Shown one piece after another: positions 36,000 to 45,672 of a stretch of DNA of 50,183 nucleotides (position 1 is the stretch's first letter; each line of letters begins with the position of its first letter). The stretch is taken from positions 433,892-484,074 of the forward strand of contig CP091135.1 in the NCBI GenBank assembly GCA_021582655.1, given 5' to 3'. Position numbers and translations under genes: made by a program. The DNA comes from Nitrosomonas sp. (GTDB lineage: Bacteria > Pseudomonadota > Gammaproteobacteria > Burkholderiales > Nitrosomonadaceae). The notes under the pieces were generated by a model. It had not been told where the DNA came from and made no database searches. It was given only the letters and a program-made list of their open reading frames with translations.

Positions 36000-37604
36000 T
36001 TGATTACAACCGCCAATATCACCATGCAATTCGGCGCCAAGCCGCTGTTTGAAAATGTTTCCGTCAAATTCGGCGGGGGTAACCGCTATGGATTGATCGG
36101 CGCCAACGGTTGCGGCAAGTCGACGTTCATGAAGATTCTCGGCGGGGATCTGGAGCCGACGGCCGGCAATGTCTCGGTGGACAGCGGCGAGCGGGTGGGT
36201 AAGCTGCGCCAGGATCAGTTCGCGTTTGAAGATTACCTGGTGATCGATACAGTGATGATGGGGCATGCCGAATTATGGCGCATCAAGCAGCAGCGCGACG
36301 CCATTTATGCCAATCCGGATGCCAGCGAGGAAGATTATTTGCACGCCGCCGGACTGGAGTCCGAGTTTGCCGAGCTGGGCGGCTATTCGGCGGAAGCGCG
36401 CGCCGGGGAGCTGCTGCTCGGCGTCGGCATCCCGTCTTCCCAGCATCACGGACCGATGAGCGCGGTCGCGCCCGGCTACAAATTGCGCGTGTTATTGGCG
36501 CAGGCGCTGTTTTCCAACCCGGATATCCTGCTACTGGACGAACCGACCAATAACCTCGACATCAATACCATCCGCTGGCTGGAAGATGTGATCAACGCCA
36601 GCAAGAACACCATCATCATCATTTCCCACGACCGGCATTTCCTGAACAGCGTGTGCACGCACATGGCCGATCTGGATTACGGCGAATTGCGCATCTATCC
36701 CGGCAACTACGACGATTACATGACCGCTTCGACCCAGGTGCGCGAGCGCATGCTGTCCGACAACGCCAAGAAAAAAGCGCAGATCGCCGATTTGCAGTCG
36801 TTTGTCAGCCGCTTCTCCGCCAACGCGTCGAAAGCGCGGCAGGCAACCAGCCGCGCGCGGCAGATCGAGAAAATCAAACTGGAAGACGTCAAGCCGTCCA
36901 GCCGCCAGTATCCGTTCATCCGTTTCGAATTCAGCGACAAGGAAAAACTGCATCGCCTGGCGGTTTCCATCCAGGCGATCGGCAAACATTTCCCCGGCAT
37001 GGACAAGCCGCTGTTCGAGGATTTTAGCCTGAACATCGAAGCCGGCGAGAAAGTCGCCATCATCGGCCCGAACGGTATCGGCAAAACCACGCTGTTGCGT
37101 TGCCTGGACGGTGATCTCGCGCCGGATTCCGGTGAAATCAAATGGACCGATAAGGCGCGTCCCGCTTATTTCCCGCAAGACCACGCGGCCGATTTTGCGG
37201 AAGCGTTGTCATTGACCGAGTGGATGGATCAGTGGCGGCAGGGCAGCGACGACGATCAAACGATCCGCGGCACGCTGGGGCGGTTATTGTTCTCGGGCGA
37301 CGACGTCAAAAAATCCGCGCGCGTGATTTCCGGCGGAGAACAGGGCCGTATGCTGTTTGGCAAGCTGATCTTGCAAAAACCGAATGTTTTGCTGATGGAC
37401 GAGCCGACCAATCACCTGGATATGGAATCGATCGAATCGTTGAACAGCGCGTTGGAGAAATATGCCGGCACCTTGATTTTCATATCCCACGACCGCGAGT
37501 TCGTTTCCTCGCTGGCCACGCGCATTATTGAAATGACGCCGGAGGGCATCAACGATTTCAAAGGCAATTATGACGAGTACCTGCAATCGCAGGGGATCGT
37601 ATGA
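36000..37604 (+). CDS. ybiT: ABC-F family ATPase (YbiT-like)
   Basis: A 534-residue soluble protein with two ABC ATPase domains and no membrane part, so an ABC-F ribosome-associated factor rather than a transporter. Domain 1 (about 1-250) has Walker [10 protein letters not shown] and Walker [12 protein letters not shown]; its signature is degenerate ([10 protein letters not shown]), as in YbiT. A basic linker (about 250-315) contains [20 protein letters not shown]. Domain 2 (about 320-530) has GPNGIGKTT, signature ISGGEQGRM and [11 protein letters not shown]. Similarity to E. coli YbiT runs along the whole length. The TTG at 36000 gives [12 protein letters not shown], aligned with the YbiT start. 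yaeQ follows after 34 bases. Confidence 0.92.
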   Translation: MITTANITMQFGAKPLFENVSVKFGGGNRYGLIGANGCGKSTFMKILGGDLEPTAGNVSVDSGERVGKLRQDQFAFEDYLVIDTVMMGHAELWRIKQQRDAIYANPDASEEDYLHAAGLESEFAELGGYSAEARAGELLLGVGIPSSQHHGPMSAVAPGYKLRVLLAQALFSNPDILLLDEPTNNLDINTIRWLEDVINASKNTIIIISHDRHFLNSVCTHMADLDYGELRIYPGNYDDYMTASTQVRERMLSDNAKKKAQIADLQSFVSRFSANASKARQATSRARQIEKIKLEDVKPSSRQYPFIRFEFSDKEKLHRLAVSIQAIGKHFPGMDKPLFEDFSLNIEAGEKVAIIGPNGIGKTTLLRCLDGDLAPDSGEIKWTDKARPAYFPQDHAADFAEALSLTEWMDQWRQGSDDDQTIRGTLGRLLFSGDDVKKSARVISGGEQGRMLFGKLILQKPNVLLMDEPTNHLDMESIESLNSALEKYAGTLIFISHDREFVSSLATRIIEMTPEGINDFKGNYDEYLQSQGIV

Positions 37605-37638
37605 TTTGCAACCATGCGCCGAATATCCGGATCAGCCT

Positions 37639-38175
37639 GTGGCATTAAAACCGACCATCTATAAATTCAAAATTGCGTTGACCGACCTCAATCGCAATTA
37701 TTACGATACCCTCAACCTGACTATCGCCCAGCATCCGTCTGAAACGCTGGAACGCATGATGGTGCGCATGCTCGCATTTTGCATCAATGCGCAGGAATCC
37801 CTGGCGTTCACCAAAGGATTGAGTACCGCGGAAGAGCCTGATCTATGGGCCCATACTCCGGACGGCCGGATCGCTTTATGGATCGATGCCGGGGAACCCG
37901 CTCCGGATCGCATCAAGAAAGCCGTCCGAATCGCGGAAACCGTGAAAGTGTATAGCTTTAATGCCAAATCGACGGTCTGGTGGCTGCAGGAACAAGCAAA
38001 ATTCAACCCGCTGGCCGCGGCTATTTTTCAGTTTCAATGGCCCGATATCCAGGCATTGGCAAAACTGGTTCAACGAACGATGGATATTTCCGTCACGATT
38101 ACCGGGGAATCGGCTTATGTGGCTGCGGAATCAGGGGAATGCGAAGTGAATTGGATAACGTTGCAAGTGTCTTGA
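37639..38175 (+). CDS. yaeQ: YaeQ family protein
   Basis: A 178-residue protein matching YaeQ (181 residues in E. coli): ALKPTIYKFKIALTDLNRNYY at the start, ETLERMMVRMLAFCINAQ near 45, FTKGLSTAEEPDLWAHTPDG near 65 and WIDAGEPAPDRIKKA near 90. The fold is related to PD-(D/E)XK nucleases, and the conserved acidic residues in TAEEPDLW and WIDAGEP fit that, but no activity is established. I start at GTG 37639, which gives the family N-terminus; the open frame extends to 37570 inside the ABC-F gene. It faces the quinone oxidoreductase gene. Confidence 0.93.
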   Translation: MALKPTIYKFKIALTDLNRNYYDTLNLTIAQHPSETLERMMVRMLAFCINAQESLAFTKGLSTAEEPDLWAHTPDGRIALWIDAGEPAPDRIKKAVRIAETVKVYSFNAKSTVWWLQEQAKFNPLAAAIFQFQWPDIQALAKLVQRTMDISVTITGESAYVAAESGECEVNWITLQVS

Positions 38176-38254
38176 TATAAAATCGCCGCAATCCCGGACG
38201 ACCATCCGGATGCAGCATCGGTAGCGTTACGCAACAATCAAACCCGTTGCAGCG

Positions 38255-39253
38255 TTACGCAACGCTCATAACCAGCTTCCCCGCGGGATGGCCCTGCTCC
38301 AGCATCCGCTGCGCGGCCTGGGCGTCTTTCAGCGTAAAGGTTTGCGCAACGTGCACCGCCAACTTATGCGCATCAAACAATGCGGCACACTGCTGTAAAA
38401 TTTCGCCTTGATGGCGTTTGGCCGCTGTCAATTCCATCAACACCGGCGTCAACATCAATTCGAGGCTGAAACGTACGTTGCGTTTCCGGGCTTCGTTCCA
38501 ATTCGTCTCCGGTGTCGGTTGCAGAATCGTGACGACATCGCCATAAGGTTTCACGCATTGAAAACAGCTTTGCAGTACGGCCCCCCCCACGGTATCGAAC
38601 GCGATATCCACGCCTTCACCCCCCGTATAACGGGAAACCTCGGCCACAACGTCCTGCGTGCGATAATTGATCACCCAATCGGCCCCCAGTTGTTTGGCAA
38701 GAACGGCTTTTCTCTCGCTGCTGACCGTGGTGATCACGCAAGCCCCGGCCAGTTTCGCCAATTGGATCGCCGCGTGCCCTACGCCGCCGGCCCCGGCGTG
38801 AATCAATACGGTCTGGTTTCGATCGATCCGCGCCCGATCATGCAACGCTTCCCAAGCGGTAATAAAAACCAATGGTACGGCCGCAGCCTCTTCAAACGTC
38901 AACGCCGCCGGTTTTAGTGCCAGTAAATCGGTATCCACACACGCATATTCAGCGTAGGTTCCCTGCCGGTGATTAAAACCGGGCTGCGAGAAATAAACCG
39001 CATCGCCCGGCTTGAATCCGCTCGCCTGGTCGCCAACCGCCGCGACAATACCGGCGGCGTCACACCCCGGAATCACAGGAAATATCACCGGAAAACGATC
39101 GGGCGCGGTGCGTATTTTGCAATCGATCGGATTGATGCCGATCGCCTTGATTTCGATTAACGCTTGCCGATCGCCGCAATGGCGCGGCGCGTCAACATCA
39201 CCGTAGTTCAATACCTCGGCGGCCCCGCCTTGCGTAAAAGAAACAGCTCTCAT
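38255..39253 (-). CDS. Zinc-free quinone oxidoreductase, MDR family
   Basis: A 332-residue medium-chain dehydrogenase/reductase of the NADPH:quinone reductase type. Features: GINPIDCKIR near residue 40, PGCDAAGIVAAVGD near 65, and the nucleotide-binding HAGAGGVGHAAIQLAKLAGA near 150. There is no structural zinc lobe with four Cys, so it belongs to the zinc-independent branch that reduces quinones or enones. A run of eight C at about 38581-38588 is a possible slippage site, but the frame is intact. It follows glgP on the minus strand with a 63-base gap. Confidence 0.87.
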   Translation of the reverse strand: MRAVSFTQGGAAEVLNYGDVDAPRHCGDRQALIEIKAIGINPIDCKIRTAPDRFPVIFPVIPGCDAAGIVAAVGDQASGFKPGDAVYFSQPGFNHRQGTYAEYACVDTDLLALKPAALTFEEAAAVPLVFITAWEALHDRARIDRNQTVLIHAGAGGVGHAAIQLAKLAGACVITTVSSERKAVLAKQLGADWVINYRTQDVVAEVSRYTGGEGVDIAFDTVGGAVLQSCFQCVKPYGDVVTILQPTPETNWNEARKRNVRFSLELMLTPVLMELTAAKRHQGEILQQCAALFDAHKLAVHVAQTFTLKDAQAAQRMLEQGHPAGKLVMSVA

Positions 39254-39316
39254 GATATGTGTTCCAATTTTTTGCCAATCACCCGCCAGGCCGTTGAAGA
39301 ACCGTCCGTAACGATG

Positions 39317-41872
39317 TCATAGCCAGACCAGCAGCCCCATTTCCAGCGGATGGGTTAGCAATGAATGACAAGGATAAATACGAATGAAATATTCTTGCTT
39401 GCCGCATTGCTCCGGTGTCAGATCAAGCTCAAAAATATGTTCGTCCGCTTCCTGGATTCCGGTAAATTTAAACGTAAAATGCTTGAAATTACATAACCGG
39501 GTGGTTTTGAACTGACGGCATATCAGCAATTCGATGACCACATCCTGCGGCAGCAGGTGATTGAGCCGTGCGGCCACTTTAAAACCCAAGGCATCATCGA
39601 AATACACCCGATCGCGCGGCGTATCGATACGCCGTAAGGAAACGCCCGGCCAGGCTTGCCTGATTTTCACCTTCCACGCGGCGATATTTCTGGATTCGGC
39701 ATAATCGTCAGCCGCATAAAGCGCCCCTTTTTCGCTCGCGGGGCGGTAATATTGCGTGACATATTCACCCACCATACGGGTTGCATTATAGCGCGGCAAC
39801 AGCGACATCATCGATTGCTTGGCCATTTTCACCCAATCGGGGGAATAGCCGAGCTTGCCGTAATTATAATAAAGCGGGATCACCTGATCCTGCAGGATTT
39901 CATAGAGCGCGCGGCTTTCCTCCTGGTCGCGAATCGCGCTGTCCATCTCTTCCGGCCCGGGTTTGACCGCCCAGCCGTTCTTTCCGTTAAAACCTTCCCC
40001 CCACCACCCGTCCAGCACGCTCAGATTGATCGCGCCGTTGATCCCCGCTTTCATCCCCGAGGTGCCGCTGGCTTCCAACGGATAAATCGGATTGTTGAGC
40101 CACACATCGACGCCGGCGACCAACCGGCGGGCAAGGCGCAAATCGTATCCTTCGATCAACAACAGCCGCCCTTCGAATTCCGGGAGGCGCGTTATCTGGC
40201 TGATGCGCCGGATCAGATCCTGGCCGGGCGAATCGGCGGGATGCGCTTTACCCGCAAAAATCAACAATACCGGACGTTCCTGGTCGCACACGATCTTTCG
40301 CAGCCAATCCAAGTTTTCGAATAACAACGTGGCGCGTTTGTAGGTTGCAAAACGGCGGGCAAAACCCAGTACCAACGCATTCGGGTTGATCGGGTCGATA
40401 AATTTCAGCAAGCGGTCGAGATGCGCTTCGGAACCACGGTTACGCGAATTTTGCTCGGTGATGCGTGAACGGATACCGTAAAACATTTGCGACTTCAGCG
40501 ACTGCCGCACGCTCCAGAACAGATGATCGGGAATTGCGTCAATGCGCGACCAATAATCACCGTCGCACATCTTGTCGCGCCATTCGTAACCCAGGTAACG
40601 GTCAAACAAATCCGACCATTCCTGCGCCAGGAAAGTCGGCACATGAATTCCGTTGGTGATATACGAGATCGGATTTTCTTCCGGCTCTATCTGCGGCCAC
40701 AGATCGCGGCAAATTTTTGCCGATACGCCGCCGTGTATTTTACTGACACCGTTATGCGTCCGCGAACCGCGTATCGCCAGGGCGGTCATGTTGAAATCCG
40801 GACTGCCGGGCACATGGCCGAACGCCATGAAGTCCTCGAACGCAATACCGATGTCGGAACAGAATTCACCAAAATAAGCCAGCATCATTTCCGGGTTGAA
40901 ATGATCATGCCCGGCGGGCACAGCGGTATGGGTGGTAAAAATCGTATTGACCGCCACATTTTCCAAAGCACTGAAGAAATCCAGACCCTGTCGCACCAAA
41001 TTGCGTACGCGCTCCAAAATCATGAAGGCGGCATGCCCTTCATTGATATGCCATACCGTGGGCTGAACGCCAAGTGCCTGCAATACCCGCACCCCGCCCA
41101 CGCCCAGCAAAATTTCCTGCTCGATGCGCATGGCTTTATCCCCCCCGTAGAGGTTATGGGTAATGTAGCGGTCGTGCGGGGAGTTTTCCGGGATATCGGT
41201 ATCCAGCAAATATAATGACACATGACCGATTCTCGCTTGCCATATTTTCGCAATGACCTTGCGATTCGGCAGCGACACTTCGATTTGCAAACCGGAGCCG
41301 TCGGCGCAGCATACCGGCGTCACGGGCAAATCGTCAAAATCAGAAATGGTATAAGTGACTTGCTGATTGCCATGGTTGTCGATCATTTGAAAAAAATAAC
41401 CCTGCCGGTAGAGCAGGCCGATTGCGACAAAGGGCAGATGCATATCGCTGGCCGCTTTACAGTGATCCCCCGCCAGAATGCCGAGACCGCCGGAATAAAT
41501 CGGCAGGCTTTCGTGAAACCCGAATTCGAAGCAAAAATAAGCGACCTGATCATTTGTACGCAAACCGCCGTTTTGCTGCGGCGTCGACGATGCATCGTGA
41601 TATGAATCATAGGTGGACAATATGCTGTAATAATTAGCCAGGAATATCCGATCCTCCGCCGCTTTCAGCAACACCGATTCGTCCACGCGCTTCAGAAATG
41701 CTTTGGGATTATGCCCTACAGCCTCCCACAAATGCGGATCCAATCTGGAAAACAGCGTGCGGGTGGCGCGGTCCCAACTGTACCAAAGATTGCCGGCGAG
41801 TTCTTCCAAACGTTTTAACCGCGGGGGAATTTTCGGATTGACGGTAATCGTGTAAGCAGTTCGTGAAAACAT
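39317..41872 (-). CDS. glgP: Alpha-glucan (glycogen) phosphorylase, long GT35 type with DUF3417
   Basis: Phosphorolyses alpha-1,4-glucans to glucose 1-phosphate using pyridoxal phosphate. The ATG at 41872 has AAGGG eight bases upstream and gives 851 residues. An N-terminal DUF3417 domain (about 10-120) includes RLKRLEELAGNLWYSWDRAT, marking the long phosphorylase subtype. The catalytic part has YSGGLGILAGDHCKAASD near 130, TTHTAVPAGHDHF near 315, and the PLP site ASGTSGMKAGINGAINLSVLDG near 610, with the binding Lys in GMKAG. The glucokinase gene lies 74 bases upstream on the same strand, suggesting co-transcription for storage-glucan use. Confidence 0.93.
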   Translation of the reverse strand: MFSRTAYTITVNPKIPPRLKRLEELAGNLWYSWDRATRTLFSRLDPHLWEAVGHNPKAFLKRVDESVLLKAAEDRIFLANYYSILSTYDSYHDASSTPQQNGGLRTNDQVAYFCFEFGFHESLPIYSGGLGILAGDHCKAASDMHLPFVAIGLLYRQGYFFQMIDNHGNQQVTYTISDFDDLPVTPVCCADGSGLQIEVSLPNRKVIAKIWQARIGHVSLYLLDTDIPENSPHDRYITHNLYGGDKAMRIEQEILLGVGGVRVLQALGVQPTVWHINEGHAAFMILERVRNLVRQGLDFFSALENVAVNTIFTTHTAVPAGHDHFNPEMMLAYFGEFCSDIGIAFEDFMAFGHVPGSPDFNMTALAIRGSRTHNGVSKIHGGVSAKICRDLWPQIEPEENPISYITNGIHVPTFLAQEWSDLFDRYLGYEWRDKMCDGDYWSRIDAIPDHLFWSVRQSLKSQMFYGIRSRITEQNSRNRGSEAHLDRLLKFIDPINPNALVLGFARRFATYKRATLLFENLDWLRKIVCDQERPVLLIFAGKAHPADSPGQDLIRRISQITRLPEFEGRLLLIEGYDLRLARRLVAGVDVWLNNPIYPLEASGTSGMKAGINGAINLSVLDGWWGEGFNGKNGWAVKPGPEEMDSAIRDQEESRALYEILQDQVIPLYYNYGKLGYSPDWVKMAKQSMMSLLPRYNATRMVGEYVTQYYRPASEKGALYAADDYAESRNIAAWKVKIRQAWPGVSLRRIDTPRDRVYFDDALGFKVAARLNHLLPQDVVIELLICRQFKTTRLCNFKHFTFKFTGIQEADEHIFELDLTPEQCGKQEYFIRIYPCHSLLTHPLEMGLLVWL

Positions 41873-41946
41873 CCATGCACCCTTTTTAAAAAGAAAAAAC
41901 ACGGTTCGATAACCGCGGCAGCGAAAATCATCTCAAGCCGATTGAA

Positions 41947-42954
41947 TCAATGCGATACCTCAAGCAGCCGGTGCGCTTCGCATTGCGCACCCAACAGGCC
42001 GGCTTCCGTATTAATGATGACATGAACGGGAATCTCGTGCATCAGGGCGGCAAACCGCCCTTTGTCGAGAAATGCTCGCATGAAATCGCCCGCCTGCAAG
42101 AAGTCGATGATTTTAGGCGCAATGCCGCCGGCAATGTAAACCCCTCCCGTGCATAAACCCGCCAGTGCCAGATTACCCGCGTAAGTACCGTAAATTTCAA
42201 CGAATAAATCCAGCGCTTCGATCGCGATCGGATGGTTGTGCTGCCGTGCCAGCGCCGTAACGGCCGCTCCGCCATCTTCACCGAATCCGGCGGAAATAAA
42301 GTGCGAAGGCATGGCGGTGCTTATTTGCAAAAACTCAAAAATACCGCACAGTCCGGCACCGGATAACAAGCGTTCGATGGATACGCGCCCCCATTTACGC
42401 TGCAACGATTGCAGCAACGAAATTTGCACCGGGCTTGTCGGCGCAAAATCGATATGGCCGGCCTCGGTCGGCAGCGCATAGCGCCGACCGTTCAACCATG
42501 CCAGCCAGGACACGCCCATCCCCGTCCCTGCACCGAGCACTACCCGCATGGCATGGTCGTCCGCCTGCCCCGCTTGCAATGTCACCAAATCTTCCGGCGG
42601 CAAAATTTCAACCGCCAAGGCCGTTGCTTCAAAATCATTGATGAGCTGCACCACTGGAATTGCAAAATCGCGCGCGATCGCATCACCGTCGATCCGCCAC
42701 GGCAAATTCGTCAATTCGGCACGCCGCCCGGCTATCGGCCCCGCGACTGCAAAACATGCGACCGATAACCGGCGATTCAGGCGATTGACGCCGGCATGAT
42801 CGAGAAAGACACGCAAAAGCGCCGAGAAACTTGCGAATACATGATTTTCATAGCGCTCCTTACACCGCACCCGAAACACGCCATGATCGATTTCCGCCAG
42901 CAGCAGCAGCGTTTTGGTACCGCCGATATCGCCGCAAAGAAACAGTTTATACAA
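41947..42954 (-). CDS. glk: Glucokinase
   Basis: ATP-dependent glucokinase of the bacterial Glk family, 335 residues. The phosphate-binding loop is CGDIGGTKTLLLLAE (residues 7-21); the sugar-binding segment is LTNLPWRIDGD near 80, the catalytic Asp lies in QLINDFEATALAVE near 105, followed by VVLGAGTGMGVSWLAW near 140, the PTEAGHIDFAP segment near 165, and the C-terminal GGVYIAGGIAPKI. The start is TTG at 42954 with AGGG about ten bases upstream; no ATG or GTG lies nearby in frame. With glgP downstream, glucose released from glucan can enter as glucose 6-phosphate. Confidence 0.93.
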   Translation of the reverse strand: MYKLFLCGDIGGTKTLLLLAEIDHGVFRVRCKERYENHVFASFSALLRVFLDHAGVNRLNRRLSVACFAVAGPIAGRRAELTNLPWRIDGDAIARDFAIPVVQLINDFEATALAVEILPPEDLVTLQAGQADDHAMRVVLGAGTGMGVSWLAWLNGRRYALPTEAGHIDFAPTSPVQISLLQSLQRKWGRVSIERLLSGAGLCGIFEFLQISTAMPSHFISAGFGEDGGAAVTALARQHNHPIAIEALDLFVEIYGTYAGNLALAGLCTGGVYIAGGIAPKIIDFLQAGDFMRAFLDKGRFAALMHEIPVHVIINTEAGLLGAQCEAHRLLEVSH

Positions 42955-43017
42955 GTATCATTTGCCCTGAAAAATTAATAGATACCCGATTAGTATACCT
43001 TGCTTGACAGGGTTTGA

Positions 43018-43045
43018 TTGCCTTTACCGCCGGTTGGCATACAAT
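43018..43045 (+). promoter_or_regulatory. Possible promoter of the HerA/YjgR-like gene
   Basis: TTGCCT at 43018-43023 and TACAAT at 43040-43045 are 16 bases apart, 36 bases before the ATG at 43082. The -35 is a moderate match, so this is tentative. Confidence 0.35.
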
Positions 43046-43081
43046 TGAAGCCTTTCATGCGACTTTTCGGGGGATCGATCG

Positions 43082-44599
43082 ATGGCCGACGCTTTCATCA
43101 TTGCTAAAAATGATAACACCGCACTCCCGCTTTTGCCCGCCATGGCGTGCCGTCACGGCTGCATCACCGGCGCCACCGGCTCCGGAAAAACGGTTACATT
43201 GCAAAAACTCGCGGAAAACTTCTCGCAAATCGGCGTGCCCGTTTTCATGACGGACATCAAGGGTGATCTGGCGGGTATTTGCAAACCCGGTTCCTTATCA
43301 CCCAAACTGAAAACACGGCTGGATGCTTTGCGGCTGGATATTCCCGAATGGAAAGGCGCACCGGTGGTACTTTGGGATATCCTGCAACAACAAGGACATC
43401 CGGTTCGGGCCACAATCTCCGATATGGGCCCTTTGTTATTGGCGCGCCTGCTGAACCTGAACGAAACCCAGGAAGGCGTGCTGAACCTGGCATTCAAAGT
43501 CGCGGACGATCACGGTTTGTTGTTGCTGGACTTGAAAGACTTACGGGCGCTGCTCCAATTTGTCGCCGGAAATGCCGAGCGATTCAGAGTCCGATACGGC
43601 AACATCTCGCCGGCTTCCATCGGCGCTATCCAGCGCGGTTTATTACAAATCGAACAACAAGGCGGTGACCGATTCTTCGGCGAGCCGATGCTGAATATCG
43701 AAGATTTATTGCAAACCGTCGACGGCCAAGGTACGGTCAATATTCTGGCAGCGGACAAATTACTTAGTTTTCCCCGGTTGTACAGCATGTTCTTATTGTG
43801 GATGCTATCCGAGCTGTATGAAAACCTGCCCGAGGCCGGCGATCTCGACAAACCCAGATTGATGTTCTTTTTTGACGAAGCGCATTTGTTATTCAGCATG
43901 GCGTCGCCACCGCTGCTGGAAAAAATCGAACAAGTCGTACGCTTGATCCGTTCCAAGGGCGTCGGTATTTTTTTCGTCACCCAGAATCCTTCCGATATTC
44001 CGGACAAGGTACTGGCGCAGTTGGGTAACCGCATCCAGCACGCGCTACGCGCGTTTACACCCCGTGACCAAAAGGCGGTCAATGCCGTTGCAGAAACCAT
44101 GCGCCCCAACCCCGGGTTGGATATCAAACAAGCCATCGTGTCGCTTTCCGTTGGCGAAGCACTGGTTTCTTTTCTTGATCAAACGGGAACCCCCGGCATC
44201 ACCGAACGCGCATTGATCGTACCGCCGATCAGCCGGATCGGTCCGATCACACCGGAAGAACGCGATCGATTACTGCAAGCTTCTATTCTTGCCGGAGTTT
44301 ATGAACAGGAAATCGATCGGGAAAGCGCTTTTGAGTTACTGCAACCATCGGATACCGCGGAAAAAAACGGTGCCGCCGTACCGCGGCGGGAAACCGGGAA
44401 TAACCCACCTCATCCTGCTGACGAAACATTGCCCGATCTGGCCGATTGGTTACTCGGCTCATCGCGCCGACACACCGGCCAACGCGACGGAATCCTCGGC
44501 GCATTGACCAAAAGTGCTGCGCGTTCGGTAGGTTCGACCATCGCGCGCGAAATCACCCGGGGGTTGCTGGGTTCGTTACTGGGACGGAAGCGGCGGTAA
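43082..44599 (+). CDS. yjgR: HerA/YjgR-type ATPase (DUF853)
   Basis: A 505-residue P-loop ATPase of the DUF853/YjgR group, related to HerA and VirB4-type helicases. Walker A is [11 protein letters not shown] (residues 30-40), then [11 protein letters not shown] near 60, and Walker [11 protein letters not shown] near 265, followed by [31 protein letters not shown] with the sensor and arginine-finger region. The C-terminal 70 residues are charged and end [12 protein letters not shown]. YjgR proteins are widespread but uncharacterised; a DNA-related or partner-dependent role is inferred from HerA. No NurA-like nuclease gene is beside it. It converges on the phosphoesterase gene. Confidence 0.88.
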   Translation: MADAFIIAKNDNTALPLLPAMACRHGCITGATGSGKTVTLQKLAENFSQIGVPVFMTDIKGDLAGICKPGSLSPKLKTRLDALRLDIPEWKGAPVVLWDILQQQGHPVRATISDMGPLLLARLLNLNETQEGVLNLAFKVADDHGLLLLDLKDLRALLQFVAGNAERFRVRYGNISPASIGAIQRGLLQIEQQGGDRFFGEPMLNIEDLLQTVDGQGTVNILAADKLLSFPRLYSMFLLWMLSELYENLPEAGDLDKPRLMFFFDEAHLLFSMASPPLLEKIEQVVRLIRSKGVGIFFVTQNPSDIPDKVLAQLGNRIQHALRAFTPRDQKAVNAVAETMRPNPGLDIKQAIVSLSVGEALVSFLDQTGTPGITERALIVPPISRIGPITPEERDRLLQASILAGVYEQEIDRESAFELLQPSDTAEKNGAAVPRRETGNNPPHPADETLPDLADWLLGSSRRHTGQRDGILGALTKSAARSVGSTIAREITRGLLGSLLGRKRR

Positions 44600-44634
44600 T
44601 TCCCTGCATCGGCGAGATTGCACCGGCACGCCAT

Positions 44635-45444
44635 TCAGGCAGCCTTTCTGCTGGCAAGCAATTGCTCCTGGACCAGATCCTGGTATTGCCCAAAGTGATC
44701 GGCCCAAAACACGAGCTCCAAAGAACCGTCGAAGTGCTCCAGCAAGGTGGAACAGCTTTCCACCCAATCACCATCGTTACAATAAAGGACGGAATTGATT
44801 TCACGCAATTCCGCATGATGGATATGTCCGCAAACGACACCATCGACGCCGCGCTCCTTGGCGAGATGCGCCAGAGCGTCTTCGAAACTGCTGATGTAGC
44901 TGACCGCGTTTTTCACTTTTAACTTCAAATAGGCTGACAAAGACCAATAGGAATAGCCGAAAAATTTGCGCAAGCCGTTCAAATAGTGACTGAGATCGAG
45001 CAAGGTGTCGTAGGCGATATTACCGAGCTTGGCAAGCCAGCGGCTGTTTTTGACAATCATATCGAACTCGTCGCCATGCATTACCAGTAATTTCTTGCCG
45101 CCGGCGGTGGTATGCACGTAATCCTGATGAATCTCCACATTGCCGAATACGTGACCGACGCAATCCCGCAACGCTTCATCGTGATTGCCGGGTACGTAAA
45201 TCACTTTGGTGCCGTGCTTCGCTTTGCCTAGAATGGAACGAATGACATTGGTGTGTTGTTGCGGCCAATACGGTGTCTTTTTGATGCTCCAGAAATCGAT
45301 AATATCGCCGACCAGAAAAAGATAATCGGTTTCGACCGAATGCAGAAAATGCAGCAACGCTTCCGCCTGACACCCGCGAAAGCCGAGGTGAACATCGGAA
45401 ATCCAGACACTTCTTACTTTGATCGGTGCTTTATTTGTCATCAT
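44635..45444 (-). CDS. LpxH-like metallophosphoesterase (UDP-2,3-diacylglucosamine diphosphatase family)
   Basis: A 269-residue calcineurin-like phosphoesterase with every metal-binding block: SDVHLGFRG near residue 16, VGDIIDFW near 45, PGNHDEALRD near 85, MHGDEFD near 120 and CGHIHHAEL near 200. This branch is annotated as UDP-2,3-diacylglucosamine diphosphatase, like LpxH of lipid A synthesis, although many members are LpxH2-type paralogues whose substrate is not proven. I take the ATG at 45444, which has GAGG five bases upstream; an in-frame TTG lies at 45459. It is alone on the minus strand, facing the yjgR-like gene with 35 bases between the stops. Confidence 0.87.
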   Translation of the reverse strand: MMTNKAPIKVRSVWISDVHLGFRGCQAEALLHFLHSVETDYLFLVGDIIDFWSIKKTPYWPQQHTNVIRSILGKAKHGTKVIYVPGNHDEALRDCVGHVFGNVEIHQDYVHTTAGGKKLLVMHGDEFDMIVKNSRWLAKLGNIAYDTLLDLSHYLNGLRKFFGYSYWSLSAYLKLKVKNAVSYISSFEDALAHLAKERGVDGVVCGHIHHAELREINSVLYCNDGDWVESCSTLLEHFDGSLELVFWADHFGQYQDLVQEQLLASRKAA

Positions 45445-45672
45445 GAATGCCTCACGCAATGGAATTTGATGACGGTGCAGCTTACTGTCGTTTTGTTAAG
45501 CTTATTTGAAGAATTGATGAAGCTTTTATGAATTTTTTATGAAAAATGACAAACTTACCCATTGCGATGGGATTTTTTTGATGCATGCACCGGGATTCGA
45601 CTATCATGCACCGCTATTTAGCAACCTTGATGCCGGCAATTCACGCCATCGCCAACGCACACTTCGTTCACC

